From positions 434,001-498,000 of the forward strand of contig NZ_CP021376.1 of assembly GCF_002157875.1 (NCBI RefSeq): a DNA stretch of 64,000 bases, read 5' to 3'. Positions 18,525-28,055 of the stretch are shown piece after piece. The notes under the pieces were generated by a model. That model did no database searches and had not been told where the DNA came from. It was given only the letters and a program-made list of their open reading frames with translations. A program made the position numbers and the translations under genes. Each line of letters begins with the position of its first letter. The stretch's first letter is position 1. This DNA is from Oceanisphaera avium (GTDB lineage: Bacteria; Pseudomonadota; Gammaproteobacteria; Enterobacterales; Aeromonadaceae).

Positions 18525-18813
18525 TTATACACATTAGGGGGTAAGCCATGTGGCTCATGGCTTAGCGGCACTTATCCACTATTTCTGTGGATAAGGTTGT
18601 GGACTACCTCTGCAAATGTCAGACAAAGCCTGTGGCAGCACGCTTCTCAGATAATATGCTAATTTTTTGACCATAGGCGAAATCTTTGAAAATCAATAAC
18701 TTAGAAAAAGACATGCTTAAAATTCGTTCGCTATCTATCAGATAACAACGATATAAAGAGGAAAGTAGTAAGTGTGGGATTTTAAGATAAATTAAGGGTC
18801 AACTAGTGGATAA
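18525..18813. promoter_or_regulatory. DnaA-box cluster with IHF-like site (datA/DARS-like)
   Basis: TTATACACA at 18525-18533 and TGTGGATAA at 18586-18594 match the DnaA consensus TTATNCACA fully, on opposite strands. TTATCCACT at 18572-18580 and AGTGGATAA at 18805-18813 each have one mismatch. AATCAATAACTTA at 18691-18703 fits the IHF consensus WATCAANNNNTTR and lies between the third and fourth boxes. In E. coli, datA and DARS combine DnaA boxes with IHF sites outside oriC, and datA is also beside tRNA genes. Function here is inferred only. Confidence 0.5.
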
Positions 18814-18835
18814 CTCTGGCCATCAGCGGTAAATT

Positions 18836-18911
18836 TGGCTCCCCCTGCTGGACTTGAACCAGCGACATACGGATTAACAGTCCGGCGTTCTACCGACTGA
18901 ACTAAGGGGGA
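18836..18911 (-). tRNA. tRNA-Asn (GTT)
   Basis: The 76-base minus-strand sequence folds as a standard tRNA. The acceptor stem starts TCCCCCT and closes with AGGGGGA, followed by discriminator G and encoded CCA. The D-arm has AGTTCAGTCGGTAGAAC, and the T-arm has GGTTCAAGTCC. The anticodon GTT (complement at 18876-18878) reads Asn codons, and the anticodon arm GGACTGTTAATCC is identical to that of E. coli tRNA-Asn. Confidence 0.98.
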
Positions 18912-19066
18912 ATCTCACGAGGAGGAGGCAGATACTACGCAGCTACCGCGCTTTCGTCAAGGTTAAATCCTCTTTTTTACTATTGCAGCACTTAATACTC
19001 GTTTTTGCTTAATTTTAACGCGTTATACGGGGTAAACTATGGCTTAATCAGTAAGGAGAAAGAAAA

Positions 19067-21064
19067 ATGAGCAAAGAATTCCAGCTAGTCAGCCCTTATC
19101 AAGCGGCGGGTGATCAACCCACTGCCATTGCCCAATTACTGGAAGGGATTGAAGCTGGTCTCGCTCATCAAACTTTATTGGGCGTCACCGGCTCTGGCAA
19201 GACATTTACCATGGCAAACGTGATTGCCACGCTTAATAGACCGACCATGATATTAGCGCCAAATAAAACGCTTGCGGCGCAATTATATGGAGAAATGAAA
19301 GAGTTTTTTCCTCATAACTCAGTGGAATATTTCGTCTCCTATTATGATTATTACCAGCCTGAAGCCTATGTTCCTACCACAGATACCTTTATCGAAAAAG
19401 ATGCCTCTATTAACGATCATATTGAGCAGATGCGCTTGTCGGCCACTAAAGCGCTGATGGAGCGACGAGACGTTATTATTGTGGCGTCAGTGTCAGCTAT
19501 TTATGGGTTAGGGGATCCGCAGTCTTATTTGAGCATGATGTTGCATTTGCGGGTGGGAGAGCAGTTAAAGCAAAGAGATATGTTGCGCCGCTTAGCGGAG
19601 CTGCAATATCAGCGTAACGATGCCGGTTTTCAGCGCGGTACCTTTAGAGTAAGAGGGGAGGTGATTGATATCTTTCCTGCCGAGTCAGATAACCAAGCCG
19701 TTAGAGTCGAGTTATTTGATGATGAAATTGAGCGGTTAAGCTTATTTGATCCATTGACCGGGGGCGTTTCTCAATCGCTGGCGCGCTTTACTATTTACCC
19801 TAAAACACACTATGTGACACCGCGAGAAAAGCTGCTCTCGGCCGTTGAGCACATTAAAGTGGAATTACAAGCACGTAAAGCACAGTTACTCAGTGCCAAT
19901 AAACTCATTGAAGAACAACGTATTAGCCAGCGCACTCAGTTTGATATCGAAATGATCCAAGAGTTGGGGTATTGCTCAGGCATTGAAAACTATTCCCGCT
20001 ATCTATCGGGACGCGGCGAGGGAGAAGCACCGCCCACCTTATTTGATTATTTACCGGCCGATGGCTTGTTAATTATTGATGAGTCTCACGTGACCGTGCC
20101 CCAAATTGGCGGCATGTATAAAGGCGATCGCTCTCGTAAAGAAACCTTAGTGGAATACGGATTTCGCCTGCCTTCCGCGCTTGATAACCGACCGATGCGC
20201 TTTGATGAATTTGAAGCCTTAATGCCGCAAACGGTGTTTGTTTCGGCCACCCCCAGTGCTTATGAGTTAGAAAAATCGGGAGACGATGTCGCCGAGCAAG
20301 TCGTGCGCCCCACCGGCTTATTAGATCCCATCATTGAGGTGCGCCCGGTGGCCACTCAAGTTGACGATGTATTATCTGAAGCACGGCTGCGTATTGCTAA
20401 TAACGAGCGCATATTAGTGACCACCTTGACTAAACGCATGGCCGAGGATCTGTCTGAATATTTAGCAGATCATGGCCTAAAGGTGCGTTACTTACATTCA
20501 GATATTGATACTGTAGAGCGAATGGAGATTATTCGTGATCTGCGCTTGGGCGTATTTGATGTGCTGGTGGGCATTAACTTATTGCGTGAAGGACTCGATA
20601 TGCCCGAAGTGTCGTTAGTGGCGATTTTAGACGCGGATAAAGAAGGTTTTTTACGCTCGGAGCGCTCACTTATTCAAACCATAGGGCGTGCAGCACGAAA
20701 CTTAAACGGTAAAGCTATTTTATACGGCGATAAAATTACCCGCTCGATGGCGGCGGCGATAAGTGAAACTGAACGCCGACGCGCTTTGCAGCAAGCGTTT
20801 AATGAAGAGCATGGCATTACTCCTCAAGGCTTGAACAAAGCGGTGACGGATGTACTGGACTTAGATGGCACCAAGCGTATTGGTTCTAAGCGTGCTAAAG
20901 AGCTATCTCCGCCTGCGCCAATATTAAGTGCTAAAGAGCTGGATAAACAAATTACGGAGCTAGAAAAAGTCATGGTAAGTCATGCACAAAACCTTGAATT
21001 TGAACAAGCCGCCGCCACACGCGATCGCATTCATGCGCTACGTGAGCAACTGATCCGCAGTTAA
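19067..21064 (+). CDS. uvrB: Excinuclease ABC subunit B
   Basis: UvrB verifies DNA damage and, with UvrA and UvrC, directs dual incision in nucleotide excision repair. The 665-residue protein has Walker A GVTGSGKT (residues 39-46), the beta-hairpin region [12 protein letters not shown], the helicase motif [30 protein letters not shown], and a C-terminal UVR motif ([24 protein letters not shown]) that contacts UvrC. AAGGAG precedes ATG 19067. In E. coli the gene is SOS-induced; I looked for a LexA box (CTGT-N8-ACAG) in the 150 bases upstream and do not see one. DnaA boxes lie 250 bases and more upstream, beyond the tRNA gene. Confidence 0.98.
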   Translation: MSKEFQLVSPYQAAGDQPTAIAQLLEGIEAGLAHQTLLGVTGSGKTFTMANVIATLNRPTMILAPNKTLAAQLYGEMKEFFPHNSVEYFVSYYDYYQPEAYVPTTDTFIEKDASINDHIEQMRLSATKALMERRDVIIVASVSAIYGLGDPQSYLSMMLHLRVGEQLKQRDMLRRLAELQYQRNDAGFQRGTFRVRGEVIDIFPAESDNQAVRVELFDDEIERLSLFDPLTGGVSQSLARFTIYPKTHYVTPREKLLSAVEHIKVELQARKAQLLSANKLIEEQRISQRTQFDIEMIQELGYCSGIENYSRYLSGRGEGEAPPTLFDYLPADGLLIIDESHVTVPQIGGMYKGDRSRKETLVEYGFRLPSALDNRPMRFDEFEALMPQTVFVSATPSAYELEKSGDDVAEQVVRPTGLLDPIIEVRPVATQVDDVLSEARLRIANNERILVTTLTKRMAEDLSEYLADHGLKVRYLHSDIDTVERMEIIRDLRLGVFDVLVGINLLREGLDMPEVSLVAILDADKEGFLRSERSLIQTIGRAARNLNGKAILYGDKITRSMAAAISETERRRALQQAFNEEHGITPQGLNKAVTDVLDLDGTKRIGSKRAKELSPPAPILSAKELDKQITELEKVMVSHAQNLEFEQAAATRDRIHALREQLIRS

Positions 21065-21134
21065 TTAAGCAAGGTGAGCAGGGAGGCGTGAGCAGTTAAG
21101 GGCGAGTTAAGTACTTCACCCTGTTCTTTTACGC

Positions 21135-21734
21135 CTAATCCACTAACTCTATATTGAGACTGTACAAAAGAGTTAGTGCTTCGAAACGGGAAAATTTAGC
21201 GTTATCGAGTGTGTTTTCGAGAAGGTGAATATTAAAGTTGCTAGAACCGGTGAAGTCACAACTTTGTAAGTTAGTGCGCATAAAGACACTGTGGCTAAAG
21301 TCATTATCTATGAGAGTAGAATGAGAAAAGTCCCCTTCTCTAAAGTCCATGTCATGACACTTACACTCAACTAAACGAAGCCCTTGCAAGGTTAAACCAA
21401 AAAAGGAGCCATCATTTAGAATACAGCGCTCAAAGCTAAGCTCTGAGTCTAAATGAAAGGGCGGCCAATCGGCTGTCGTCCAGTCTACGCCGACTAATTT
21501 GCACTCGAAAAACTGCACGCCAAACCAGCGCGTGCTCTGCATATTAATTAAGCTTAAGTTGCAGTCTTTAAAGGTACAGTCGATAAATTTGCAGTGAGTA
21601 AAGATACTTTCAGAAAAGTCGCATTGCTCAAAGATGCAATCTTCAAATTCCAGACGGTTGAGTGCTTCACGAGTCACCGACCGTCGGCGAAACGTTTGCT
21701 CTATATACGTCTCGCTCTCAATAAAATATGCCAC
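21135..21734 (-). CDS. Pentapeptide repeat protein
   Basis: The 199 residues form tandem pentapeptide repeats with central Phe or Leu, for example FEDCIFEQCDFSESIFTHC and FIDCTFKDCNLSLINMQS, broken near residues 85-100, then FREGDFSHSTLIDNDFSHS. Such proteins fold as right-handed quadrilateral beta-helices that mimic DNA in size and charge. Length and the two-block layout resemble the Qnr proteins (about 218 aa), which bind gyrase and topoisomerase IV, but sequence identity looks low, so a role in gyrase protection is only a possibility. It is the last gene of a leftward set: corA, creA-like, then this gene, with gaps of 33 and 24 bases. Confidence 0.85.
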   Translation of the reverse strand: MAYFIESETYIEQTFRRRSVTREALNRLEFEDCIFEQCDFSESIFTHCKFIDCTFKDCNLSLINMQSTRWFGVQFFECKLVGVDWTTADWPPFHLDSELSFERCILNDGSFFGLTLQGLRLVECKCHDMDFREGDFSHSTLIDNDFSHSVFMRTNLQSCDFTGSSNFNIHLLENTLDNAKFSRFEALTLLYSLNIELVD

Positions 21735-21758
21735 TTACGCTCCTTAATATAGAGATTA

Positions 21759-22235
21759 TTATTGTTTGTTTTTTGGAAGCGTCGGTTCTTGATAGGCCAA
21801 GGTGTTCCACAGGGGAACGGTCGACATAGCGTGCTTGTAGCTGCCTGAGGTTTCTTTAGTGCTGTAGGCTAAATACAGTAAAGATTGACTACTTTCATCA
21901 TAGATACGGCGTATTTTTAAGCTTTTTAAGAAAATACTCTTGGATTTTTTAAAGACCACCTCTCCACTTTTTGACTTATTAATGTCGGCGATCATATTGG
22001 GTGTTATTTCTCCGGTTTGACGGCAACTAATCGACATATCAGAGGGATCGGCTAAGTCTAAGTTAGCCACGATATTTGACATATGACAGGTCACACCTGG
22101 CACCAGCGGATCGGCTAATACTTCAATTTTAATGTCTTTGGTGGTGAACATACCTAGCGACACATCGCCCACTTCTTGGTTGTCACAGCCTGTAAGCAGC
22201 ATGAAACCAAGGGCTACTAATACCGGTTTATACAT
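21759..22235 (-). CDS. CreA family lipoprotein
   Basis: The 158-residue protein starts with a short hydrophobic leader and a lipobox MLLTGC with the acceptor Cys17, so it is probably a lipoprotein; E. coli CreA is instead a soluble periplasmic precursor. The body matches CreA: KIEVLADPLVPGVTCHMSN, SISCRQTG, GEVVFKKSKSIFLKSLKIRRIYD, LAYSTKETSGS and AMSTVPLW. The family has no settled biochemical role. It is encoded between corA and the pentapeptide gene, with a 33-base gap after corA, which suggests an envelope stress or cation-linked context rather than the creBCD locus. Confidence 0.85.
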   Translation of the reverse strand: MYKPVLVALGFMLLTGCDNQEVGDVSLGMFTTKDIKIEVLADPLVPGVTCHMSNIVANLDLADPSDMSISCRQTGEITPNMIADINKSKSGEVVFKKSKSIFLKSLKIRRIYDESSQSLLYLAYSTKETSGSYKHAMSTVPLWNTLAYQEPTLPKNKQ

Positions 22236-22268
22236 AATACTTTCCTAATAATAAAAGAGCAGACGGGC

Positions 22269-23216
22269 TTATAACCAGCCTTTACGTTTAAAGAAGTAAT
22301 AGGTGCCACACGCCGAAGCTAACATCATTAACAGCGACATGGGATACCCATATTTCCAGCTAAATTCAGGCATAATTTCAAAGTTCATACCATAAATACT
22401 GGCAATTAAAGTGGGCGGTAAAAAGACCACCGCTGCTACTGAGAAAATTTTAATTACTTTGCTTTGTTCAAGACTGGTAAAGCCCAGTGCGGCATCGAGT
22501 TGGAAGTTAATTTTATCGAATAAAAACTGGGTATGAGGCAATAATGACTCAATGTCATACAGCATCTCATCAATCCAACGGCGTTGCTCTTCATCTGAAG
22601 TTTGACGCAAAGAACGACGTAAAAAGCGCAGCGCTCGACGGGTGTCGTAGAGTGCTAAACGGATATGACCGTTGCCATCCTCTTGTTGCATTAAATCGGC
22701 CATCGTACTGTGCAAGTTAGTGACATGCAGGACTTGCTTAGCGGTTTGCTCTAAGGTTTTGTAGCCATCTTCAATAAGATCAGAAATATACTCAATTTTA
22801 AGCTCTAAGATTTCCAACAATAGATCGGCGGCATTATCCGCTTCAACCCTGTCTTGGCGCATATAATGGCGCAGCAAACGAATTAAGCCTAAGTCGTCCT
22901 CACGAAAGCTGATCAGCATGTTATTGCGCAGTGTAAATAGTACGTTAATACCGTCTATTTCTTTCCCTAAGCGTTGCGGAAATAACGAATGGATATGCAT
23001 GCCGTCTTTATCACGGTAAAAACGTGCCGAAGCCTCAATATCATCGAGTTCATCAAGCTCGGGCATTTCTTCCACAAACAAGCGCTTCATCCAGTGCTGT
23101 TCATCTTCGCTTGGCTTTAAAATGTCTAGCCATAAGACATTTGCAGGTAATTCAGCGGCTAAATCAAGTGGTTGAATCTTGAAAGATGTGCCATCTAGGG
23201 TATAGGCTGTGATCAT
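22269..23216 (-). CDS. corA: Magnesium/cobalt transporter CorA
   Basis: CorA is a pentameric Mg2+ channel of the inner membrane, also passing Co2+ and Ni2+. The product is 315 residues from ATG 23216; E. coli CorA has 316. A large cytoplasmic domain contains LDDIEASARFYRDKDGMHIHSLF, and two C-terminal helices follow, the first ending in the selectivity motif IYGMNFE. The end FKRKGWL matches the family. Eleven further in-frame codons upstream are possible but have no family match. It starts the operon with the CreA-like and pentapeptide genes. Confidence 0.95.
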   Translation of the reverse strand: MITAYTLDGTSFKIQPLDLAAELPANVLWLDILKPSEDEQHWMKRLFVEEMPELDELDDIEASARFYRDKDGMHIHSLFPQRLGKEIDGINVLFTLRNNMLISFREDDLGLIRLLRHYMRQDRVEADNAADLLLEILELKIEYISDLIEDGYKTLEQTAKQVLHVTNLHSTMADLMQQEDGNGHIRLALYDTRRALRFLRRSLRQTSDEEQRRWIDEMLYDIESLLPHTQFLFDKINFQLDAALGFTSLEQSKVIKIFSVAAVVFLPPTLIASIYGMNFEIMPEFSWKYGYPMSLLMMLASACGTYYFFKRKGWL

Positions 23217-23404
23217 AAGGCGTTCCCACCAAATTAATAATGATGGCACTATATAGAGGCAGGCGGAAGATGTCAGTTATCTGGCGAGCTTAGTGCCTTT
23301 TTTTGTGACAGAATCTGGTAACTTAACACTAGACTCAAATGACTTGATTAATAGACTTGCCTATAATCAATCCTTTGCACTAAGTTATTTCTTGGAGAGC
23401 GATA

Positions 23405-23902
23405 GTGAAACCACTATTTTGGGCGTTAATTTTATTGATGGCCTTGCCTGCTTGGGCCAATAACATGGTGCTAAAGGCTCGCCAAACCGTCGACATTTAC
23501 GGCTCTAGTGCGCTTGAACCTAATTTAGCTGATGTGGATTATCGGCTTTCTTGGCAATTATCTGGCTTACACACCGATGCCGGCTGTCGACCTTCACAAG
23601 TGGTAGTGTCGCTGACGGCAGCCGTTACTGAACCCTTAGAATGGCCACAAACGCCAGAGTGGCAAAATTATCGTTTAGCACTCACGGGCTATGAGCGCTT
23701 AGTTAGAGAGCGCGCCTTATTATCTGCCGAGTGGTTAGAGCATTCTTTATTTCAAATCGCTGCGCAACCAGATTGTGAACAACTGCAATTAGTGGCCGAC
23801 AGAGTGGGCTATCATCAATTGGGCATTGCCCAAACATTACTGCGTGATTTTCAACAACAAAATGACTATGGTCGCCAATTAGGCTTAATTAAACCGGATT
23901 AA
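23405..23902 (+). CDS. Exported hypothetical protein, DUF922-like
   Basis: The 165-residue product starts at GTG 23405 after TTGGAGAG and has a clear signal peptide, LFWALILLMALPAWA, cut before NNMV. The mature part has VDYRLSWQLSGLHTDAGCRPSQVVVSL, a helical stretch YERLVRERALLSAEWLEHSLFQIAAQPDCEQLQL, and ends NDYGRQLGLIKPD. The layout, with two cysteines and a helix where a zinc-protease HExxH would lie, recalls DUF922 exported proteins. Here that place reads YERLVRE, so no zinc motif is present. The resemblance is from memory and uncertain. It stands between corA (divergent) and mnmC (convergent). Confidence 0.75.
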   Translation: MKPLFWALILLMALPAWANNMVLKARQTVDIYGSSALEPNLADVDYRLSWQLSGLHTDAGCRPSQVVVSLTAAVTEPLEWPQTPEWQNYRLALTGYERLVRERALLSAEWLEHSLFQIAAQPDCEQLQLVADRVGYHQLGIAQTLLRDFQQQNDYGRQLGLIKPD

Positions 23903-23995
23903 GCCACCCTTAGCTTCAGGGCCAGATCCTAGCTCGATTTTATTTCTTTAGCGGCTGTCCCCGTAATAAGCGCCGTGTCCATGAGCGATTGGGCG

Positions 23996-25933
23996 CTAAG
24001 CTATCCAACAAAGTGTGGGGGAGGGATAGGGTTCATCACACAGTTGAGCTGCTAAAATCTCTGCTAATAACGGGGCCGAACACACTCCTCGCGAGCCTAA
24101 GCCAGATAACACATATAAGCCTTCATGGTCTTTTGCTAAGGGCATAGTTTGGTTTTTATGCCGTTGAAGGGTGCGATAATCACGCACTTGCGCCTCTTTG
24201 TTGGGCACGGCTCCAACCATAGGCAAGTGATCACGACTAGTGGCACGTATGCTGACCCGCCCACTGTGTGCACTTTGCTCCTTAAGCGACAATTCAGGTA
24301 GCACTGCTCGTAATTTTTGGTAGTTTTCCCACTCTTCTTTGGCTTGATAGTCGAGGTCAAGCTTATCCCGTTCGTAAGAGGCGCCAATACAATGCAGCCC
24401 TTGCCAAGCTGGCGTAACATATCCGCCATAGCAAACTACTGTTTTAAGCGGCGCTAATAGCGGAGTCGAGCTCTGATAATTGACTTGTCCTCGTACCGCG
24501 CTTAGCGCTAAGTCGCGAGTGTGAGACCAGGCTAATAAATGATGGCTATTTGCCAAAATAAGATTGTCTGTCCATCGCTCACCTTGGTTAGTATTCAAGT
24601 GCCAGCGCCCATCTTGAGCGCTAAAGTCGTGCAATGTGCAATCAAAACGACACTGTAATAAGCCGGTTTGCTTTGCTTCTTCTAATAATGCGTGAGTTAA
24701 CTCACTGGGCGATAGCCATCCTGCTAATGGATATTCTAAGCCCGGTAGTTGAGTGGCAAGTCCGGTGCGCTGCTGGGCGCGCTCGACACTTAAGGGGGTG
24801 ACTAAGTTAAGGGGATATTGACCTTGAGTGAGGGCACTAATTTTATTAGCACTGCTTTTATCGTAAGCCAGCTGTACCACACCACACCAATCATGCGCCA
24901 CTTTTTGCCGCGCTAACACTGGGCTAAGATGGCGGTGCGCATGTAAAAAAGCCGGTAAATAAAACTGGCTTAATTGATCATGATCGCCATTTAATAGTGG
25001 GTAGACAGCCGCTTGTCGATTACCGGACGCGCCCTGGGCAGGCGCGGCACTTTGTTCTATTAAGGTGACCTTTAAGCCGCGCCGCGTAAGGGCCCACGCT
25101 AAGCTCGCGCCAGCGATCCCCGCCCCCACAATCACCGTCTCACCTAAACGCCCAGCACGTCGCCAAAACCAAGGGCGCGGGTAGTGGGTGCGTTTTGCAA
25201 GGCTAAGCGTACCGGCCAGCATTTCGCGTTTTTTAGCAAAGCCTTTGACACGGTGTATTTCAAAACCGGCTGCTATTAAGCCACGCCGCACCAGCGTTGC
25301 CGCTGTAAAGGTGGCAAGGGTGGCACTGGCCCTAGAAAGACGCGCTAATTGGCTAAATAAAGTAGGCGTCCACATTTGGGGATTTTTACTGGGCGCAAAG
25401 CCATCGAGATACCAAGCATCTACTTTTCCGCTCAAGCCCGCTTCCATCGTTGGCAACAACGTATTTACATCGCCTAGCCATAAATCTAAGCTAACATTTT
25501 CGTCTAATTGTAGACGGTGACAGCCAGAAAAAAGCGGTGGATATTCAGCTAACAAACGTTCGCTTAAAGTGCTAAGCTCTGGCCACTGGGCCAGTGCTTG
25601 GCCAAGATCTGCGTGATTAAGAGGGTATTTTTCTACGCTGATCAGGTGCAGTCGCTGGGCGTTACCTTGCGGATGTTGCCGACGATAGTCGAGAAAAGCC
25701 TGCCAAGTGGCGAGCACATTTAACCCGGTACCAAAGCCGGTTTCCGCCACCACAAATAATGGTCGGTCGTGATCTCGCCAGCGGTTAGGCAAGGCGTTTT
25801 GTTGAAGAAAAACATAGCGGCTTTCGGCTAAACCATTGTCGTTAGAAAAGTAGACATCGTCGAATGCAGCAGCGATCGGCGTGCCTTGGTCATTCCAGTC
25901 CAGACACGCGGTTGTAATAAAGTGGGGTGACAC
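23996..25933 (-). CDS. mnmC: Bifunctional tRNA U34 modification enzyme MnmC
   Basis: MnmC finishes 5-methylaminomethyl-2-thiouridine at the wobble position of several tRNAs. Its C-terminal FAD domain removes the carboxymethyl group and its N-terminal domain methylates the amine. In the 645 residues, the methyltransferase part shows VAETGFGTGLNVLATWQAFL (SAM site, near 60-80) and WYLDGFAPSKNPQMWT. The FAD domain begins TVIVGAGIAGASLAWALTRRG near residue 265 and ends with GLYVLSGLGSRGVCSAPLLAEILA. The start is GTG 25933 with GGAGG just upstream. It is divergent from fabB, a pairing known in other gammaproteobacteria. Confidence 0.96.
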   Translation of the reverse strand: MSPHFITTACLDWNDQGTPIAAAFDDVYFSNDNGLAESRYVFLQQNALPNRWRDHDRPLFVVAETGFGTGLNVLATWQAFLDYRRQHPQGNAQRLHLISVEKYPLNHADLGQALAQWPELSTLSERLLAEYPPLFSGCHRLQLDENVSLDLWLGDVNTLLPTMEAGLSGKVDAWYLDGFAPSKNPQMWTPTLFSQLARLSRASATLATFTAATLVRRGLIAAGFEIHRVKGFAKKREMLAGTLSLAKRTHYPRPWFWRRAGRLGETVIVGAGIAGASLAWALTRRGLKVTLIEQSAAPAQGASGNRQAAVYPLLNGDHDQLSQFYLPAFLHAHRHLSPVLARQKVAHDWCGVVQLAYDKSSANKISALTQGQYPLNLVTPLSVERAQQRTGLATQLPGLEYPLAGWLSPSELTHALLEEAKQTGLLQCRFDCTLHDFSAQDGRWHLNTNQGERWTDNLILANSHHLLAWSHTRDLALSAVRGQVNYQSSTPLLAPLKTVVCYGGYVTPAWQGLHCIGASYERDKLDLDYQAKEEWENYQKLRAVLPELSLKEQSAHSGRVSIRATSRDHLPMVGAVPNKEAQVRDYRTLQRHKNQTMPLAKDHEGLYVLSGLGSRGVCSAPLLAEILAAQLCDEPYPSPTLCWIA

Positions 25934-26038
25934 TTAACCTCCGGGGCCGTAAAAGCGGCTATTTTATGTGAAAGCAGACCACTTTGACCAATTAATATGG
26001 TTAGAATTGGCGCCAAATAAAGACAGTAGGGAAGTGAG

Positions 26039-27253
26039 ATGAGAAGAGCAGTCATTACCGGCATCGGTGTGGTATCCAGCATTGGTAATAATCAAGAAGA
26101 GGTTTTAGCCTCACTCAAGGCGGGCCGCTCCGGTATTAGCTTCTCCCAGCAATTTGCTGATCATAACCTGCGTAGCCAGGTATGGGGGAATATTAATCTG
26201 GCTCCAGCAGAACACATAGATCGTAAAGTGATGCGCTTTATGGGCGATGCGGCTGCGTTTGCCTATCTCTCTATGGAACAGGCAATTAAAGATGCCGGTC
26301 TTGATGAGTCTATGGTGTCTAACGAACGAACCGGTCTGGTGGCGGGCTCGGGCGGTGCTTCTTCTAAAAACCAAATTGAAGCCTGTGATATTTTACGCGA
26401 AAAAGGCATACGCCGCGTAGGTCCTTATATGGTACCGCGCACTATGTCTTCTACTGTTTCGGCATGCTTGGCTACCCCGTTTAAGATTAAAGGTATTAAC
26501 TACACCATTAGCTCAGCTTGTGCGACCTCGGCACATTGTATTGGCCATGCGCTAGAGCAAATTCAGTTAGGTAAACAAGATATTGTCTTTGCCGGTGGGG
26601 GTGAAGAAGTAGATTGGACACTCGCGCTACAGTTTGATGCCATGGGTGCGCTCTCTAGTAAATATAATGAGACTCCAGAGTTGGCATCTCGTACTTATGA
26701 TGCAGGGCGCGATGGCTTTGTGATCTCAGGCGGTGGCGGCATGGTGGTCGTTGAAGAGCTAGAGCATGCGCTAAAGCGTGGCGCTAAAATCTATGCCGAA
26801 ATTACCGGTTATGGTGCTACTTCAGATGGTTACGATATGGTGGCTCCTTCTGGTGAAGGCGCGGTGCGTTGCATGGAGCAAGCCATGGCTACCGCCCCTC
26901 ATGCTGTGCAATATATTAATACTCATGGCACGTCAACGCCGGTAGGAGACGTAAAAGAGTTAGAGGCTATTAATAATTTATTTGGTGATAATGCGCCCTA
27001 CATTTCTGCTACTAAAGCCATGACCGGTCATGCCTTAGGTGCTGCAGGCGTGCATGAAGCTGTATATTCATTGTTAATGCTAGAGCATGGCTTTATTGCT
27101 CCAAGTATTAATATCACCGAGCTTGATGAAAAAGCGAAAAATTTGCCCATAGTGACCGAGTGCAAAGACATTGAGTTAGACACTGTGATGTCAAATAGCT
27201 TTGGCTTTGGTGGCACTAACGCAAGCTTAGTGTTTAGTAAATATAAAGGCTAA
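26039..27253 (+). CDS. fabB: 3-oxoacyl-[acyl-carrier-protein] synthase I
   Basis: FabB condenses malonyl-ACP with growing acyl chains and is needed for unsaturated fatty acids. The 404-residue thiolase-fold protein carries the active-site cysteine in [13 protein letters not shown] near residue 163, and the two histidines in [11 protein letters not shown] and [14 protein letters not shown], the Cys-His-His triad. The C-terminal [15 protein letters not shown] is typical. The cysteine context and overall length match FabB better than FabF. A strong terminator follows. I do not see a clear FadR or FabR site in the 105 bases before it. Confidence 0.97.
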   Translation: MRRAVITGIGVVSSIGNNQEEVLASLKAGRSGISFSQQFADHNLRSQVWGNINLAPAEHIDRKVMRFMGDAAAFAYLSMEQAIKDAGLDESMVSNERTGLVAGSGGASSKNQIEACDILREKGIRRVGPYMVPRTMSSTVSACLATPFKIKGINYTISSACATSAHCIGHALEQIQLGKQDIVFAGGGEEVDWTLALQFDAMGALSSKYNETPELASRTYDAGRDGFVISGGGGMVVVEELEHALKRGAKIYAEITGYGATSDGYDMVAPSGEGAVRCMEQAMATAPHAVQYINTHGTSTPVGDVKELEAINNLFGDNAPYISATKAMTGHALGAAGVHEAVYSLLMLEHGFIAPSINITELDEKAKNLPIVTECKDIELDTVMSNSFGFGGTNASLVFSKYKG

Positions 27254-27278
27254 ACAGCCAGTAGATAGACTCACTAAT

Positions 27279-27305
27279 AAAGGACGCATTAGCGTCCTTT
27301 TTTTA
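27279..27305. terminator. Bidirectional terminator between fabB and mobA
   Basis: AAAGGACGC pairs with GCGTCCTTT around ATTA and is followed by T5. It overlaps the last codon of mobA on the other strand. Confidence 0.9.
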
Positions 27306-27893
27306 TAGCTGCTGACTGGCCTCTAGGGCTTTTAATGACGCCGGAGTATTAAGATTAGTAAAGGCGCTAGGCGTATCGCTAAAGTCGACGGGGATGAGTT
27401 GGTGTTGGGCATACCAGAGGCGAAGTTTACGCTCACCTTGGTCTAGATAATGCTGTAAAGAAGGCAATAAGGAGGTATGTATTAATGCAGTGGCTGCATG
27501 CAGCTGCTCACCATCATGTACTACCGCAATTTGGTTAATATCAGTAATGGCGCTGGCCATACGCGCGGCTAAGTCATTTGGAATGAGCGGACTATCGCAG
27601 GGGATAAATAATACCCAGTCATGAGCTGCATGGCGCAAACCCGCTTCCATCCCGGCGAGCGGACCGGCAAAGTCAGTGTTGGCATCTTTAAACACTGGCG
27701 CATACGCTTGGTAGCGCTCCAGATTGCGATTGGCATTAATGAGTACTTGGCTAACCTGTGGAGTGAGGCGCTCCAACAGATGTGCCACTAGCGGGCGTTG
27801 TCCTAACAGCAGCAAGCCTTTATCGGCGCCTTGCATCCGTCGACCTTCACCGCCGGCTAAAATCACCGCTGTTATGTTTGATGGGGTGAGCAT
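27303..27893 (-). CDS. mobA: Molybdenum cofactor guanylyltransferase
   Basis: MobA joins GMP to molybdopterin to form the guanine dinucleotide cofactor used by DMSO-reductase family enzymes. The 196-residue product begins with the nucleotidyltransferase motif AVILAGGEGRRMQGADKGLL and has FIPCDSPLIPNDLA. The start is ATG 27893, with GAGGA six bases upstream; an ATG two codons earlier touches that site. The upstream frame is open for another 60 codons but has no family match. moeA, another molybdenum cofactor gene, is 32 kb away in this window. Confidence 0.93.
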   Translation of the reverse strand: MLTPSNITAVILAGGEGRRMQGADKGLLLLGQRPLVAHLLERLTPQVSQVLINANRNLERYQAYAPVFKDANTDFAGPLAGMEAGLRHAAHDWVLFIPCDSPLIPNDLAARMASAITDINQIAVVHDGEQLHAATALIHTSLLPSLQHYLDQGERKLRLWYAQHQLIPVDFSDTPSAFTNLNTPASLKALEASQQL

Positions 27894-28055
27894 GATCATC
27901 CTCAATATTATAGTCGGCAGTTGCGCCAAATAAGCACAGATCTTACCATAGACGCCCGATAGCAGCTTGCCTTGGGTTATGATTGGCAGCGCTGGCGACT
28001 CCTCTATCATAAGCTTGGGTAACTGAGCTTCAGCTAATCCTAAATAAGGAATACT

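Larger units (their letters stand above)
18264..18835. other. Long non-coding region between nagB and tRNA-Asn
   Basis: These 572 bases have no coding frame I can support. They hold the nagB leader, an inverted repeat at 18355-18411, three DnaA-box matches at 18525-18594 with a fourth at 18805-18813, and a full match to the IHF consensus at 18691-18703. Confidence 0.7.

Noticed and set aside
18525..18813. The chromosomal origin oriC
   Set aside because: Neighbours are not mnmG, dnaA or rpmH, and there is no set of AT-rich 13-mers. A secondary DnaA-binding site is more likely.
18912..19066. LexA box before uvrB
   Set aside because: No CTGT-N8-ACAG dyad is visible in the region between the tRNA and uvrB.
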